From positions 9,730,370-9,794,369 of the forward strand of contig JACDOX010000004.1 of NCBI GenBank assembly GCA_014549065.1: DNA of 64,000 nucleotides, read 5' to 3'. This DNA is from Cardinalis cardinalis (lineage: Eukaryota > Chordata > Aves > Passeriformes > Cardinalidae). Positions within the stretch are counted from its first letter, which is position 1. Each line of letters starts with the position of its first letter. The notes under the pieces are model-generated. The model ran no database searches. It was given only the letters and a program-made list of their open reading frames with translations, and had not been told where the DNA came from. Positions 63,262 to 64,000 of this stretch are shown here, one piece after another. A program made the position numbers and the translations under genes.

Positions 63262-64000
63262 TAACTCCTTGATAATAAGGAATCAAGAATTCTATGTCAA
63301 GGTATGAAAATACATGCTAATGTGTCTTTCCAAAACTCCTTGCTTAGTGCTGGAAAAATAAAGGAACACTNTATTCCTGTAGTAAGTTTATCAGGTTGGG
63401 TTTTTTTTTAAGTTACAGATGCTTTTTAGTAAATATGTTCTTTTCTAAATGGCAGAGATTTATACTTTTTCTTTGGTCTGTTTCAATAAAAGAATTTAAA
63501 ACTCTTTTCTAATGAAAGGAAGTATGTTTAGTCTCTTTTCCTATTCCTTCTACAAGCACTCAGAATAGTTTNTCTTCCCCTGTGGGATTCCAGTGCACAT
63601 CTTCCAAATAAAATCACAGAAAGAAAGAATATTAAAAATAAAAAGAACCTAGGCCTAGACTCCTGGGTGTGTTAAGTGACAGGTTTGAACTGCAGGATAC
63701 TGAATCTTAGGCAGTCTCAGTNTCCAGAACAGGGGATTTTTTTGAACTACACTATTATTTCTTGCCTTCCAAGGAACCAAGGTTGCACACAGNGGTGATG
63801 CATATCTACCTTTTATCCTGACATAGATTCAGAATATTTTTAAGGTGTAGCACTGAGCATAAAAGGCACACCTAAAAGTGTGGATACCATCAATTTAACT
63901 CTGAAGACTTATGTTTTTGTTCTCTATGCCTCTTCCCTTTCCCCTGCTAGAAGTCAAAACTACCNATATGAAAAACACCAGTCACCTGTTTGCACCCTTA

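Larger units (their letters stand above)
60264..64000. other. AT-rich non-coding DNA, no gene seen
   Basis: The stretch contains the GATA array (61041-61122), an A/C-rich low-complexity tract (61582-61662), a CTCAC/CTCAT pentamer run near 62175-62198 and a 15-bp direct repeat (63228-63242 and 63247-63261). All frames are short and unrecognised. Confidence 0.65.

Overview
The window looks like nuclear DNA from a bird, most likely a songbird. It is AT-rich and poor in CpG. Its recognisable repeats are CR1 LINE fragments and several solo LTRs of avian endogenous retrovirus type. There are no Alu, L1 or bacterial features. Scattered single N characters and one 120-bp run of N point to a draft or consensus assembly. 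The bird call rests on the CR1 3' ends (tails related to ATTCTATG, opposing 5' truncations), on a decayed CR1 ORF2 with the GDFNHPDI-type endonuclease motif, and on LTRs I recognise from memory of avian genomes. The songbird call rests only on that memory.

I cannot support any protein-coding gene. All long open frames are chance frames, frames over microsatellites, or frames inside CR1 and LTR repeats. The window is best read as a gene desert or part of a very long intron. The main exception is a small CpG-bearing island near 56158-56336. It combines an RFX X-box-like site with a strong splice donor on the minus strand, and also an open plus-strand frame behind an acceptor-like site. It could be a first exon with its promoter, or a regulatory element.

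Layout. 1-7660: unique AT-rich DNA with small tandem repeats, a dispersed 26-bp repeat and the assembly gap (6667-6786). 7670-8433: a 5'-truncated plus-strand LTR interrupted by a younger minus-strand LTR. 10412-11008: another plus-strand LTR. 14372-14969: minus-strand CR1 3' end. 20724-20808: CR1 tail fragment. 22708-23078: plus-strand LTR with a 5-bp target duplication. 23950-24430: possible old LTR. 24640-25605: minus-strand CR1 ORF2 fragment. 26736-27612: minus-strand CR1 3' end. 27950-28426: minus-strand LTR. 34316-34745: solo LTR with a perfect 6-bp target duplication. 42124-42188 and 48614-48645: palindromic DNA. 52107-52452: minus-strand LTR. 56158-56336: exon/promoter-like island. 58627-59150: LTR-like block. 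59770-60263: plus-strand CR1 3' end. 61041-61122: GATA microsatellite. The rest is unique-looking AT-rich sequence.

No genes are seen working together. I found no convincing novel biological system. The observations most worth checking are the 56.2-kb island, the 32-bp perfect palindrome, the nested LTRs, three exon-like segments with paired splice signals, and the uneven distribution of N positions.
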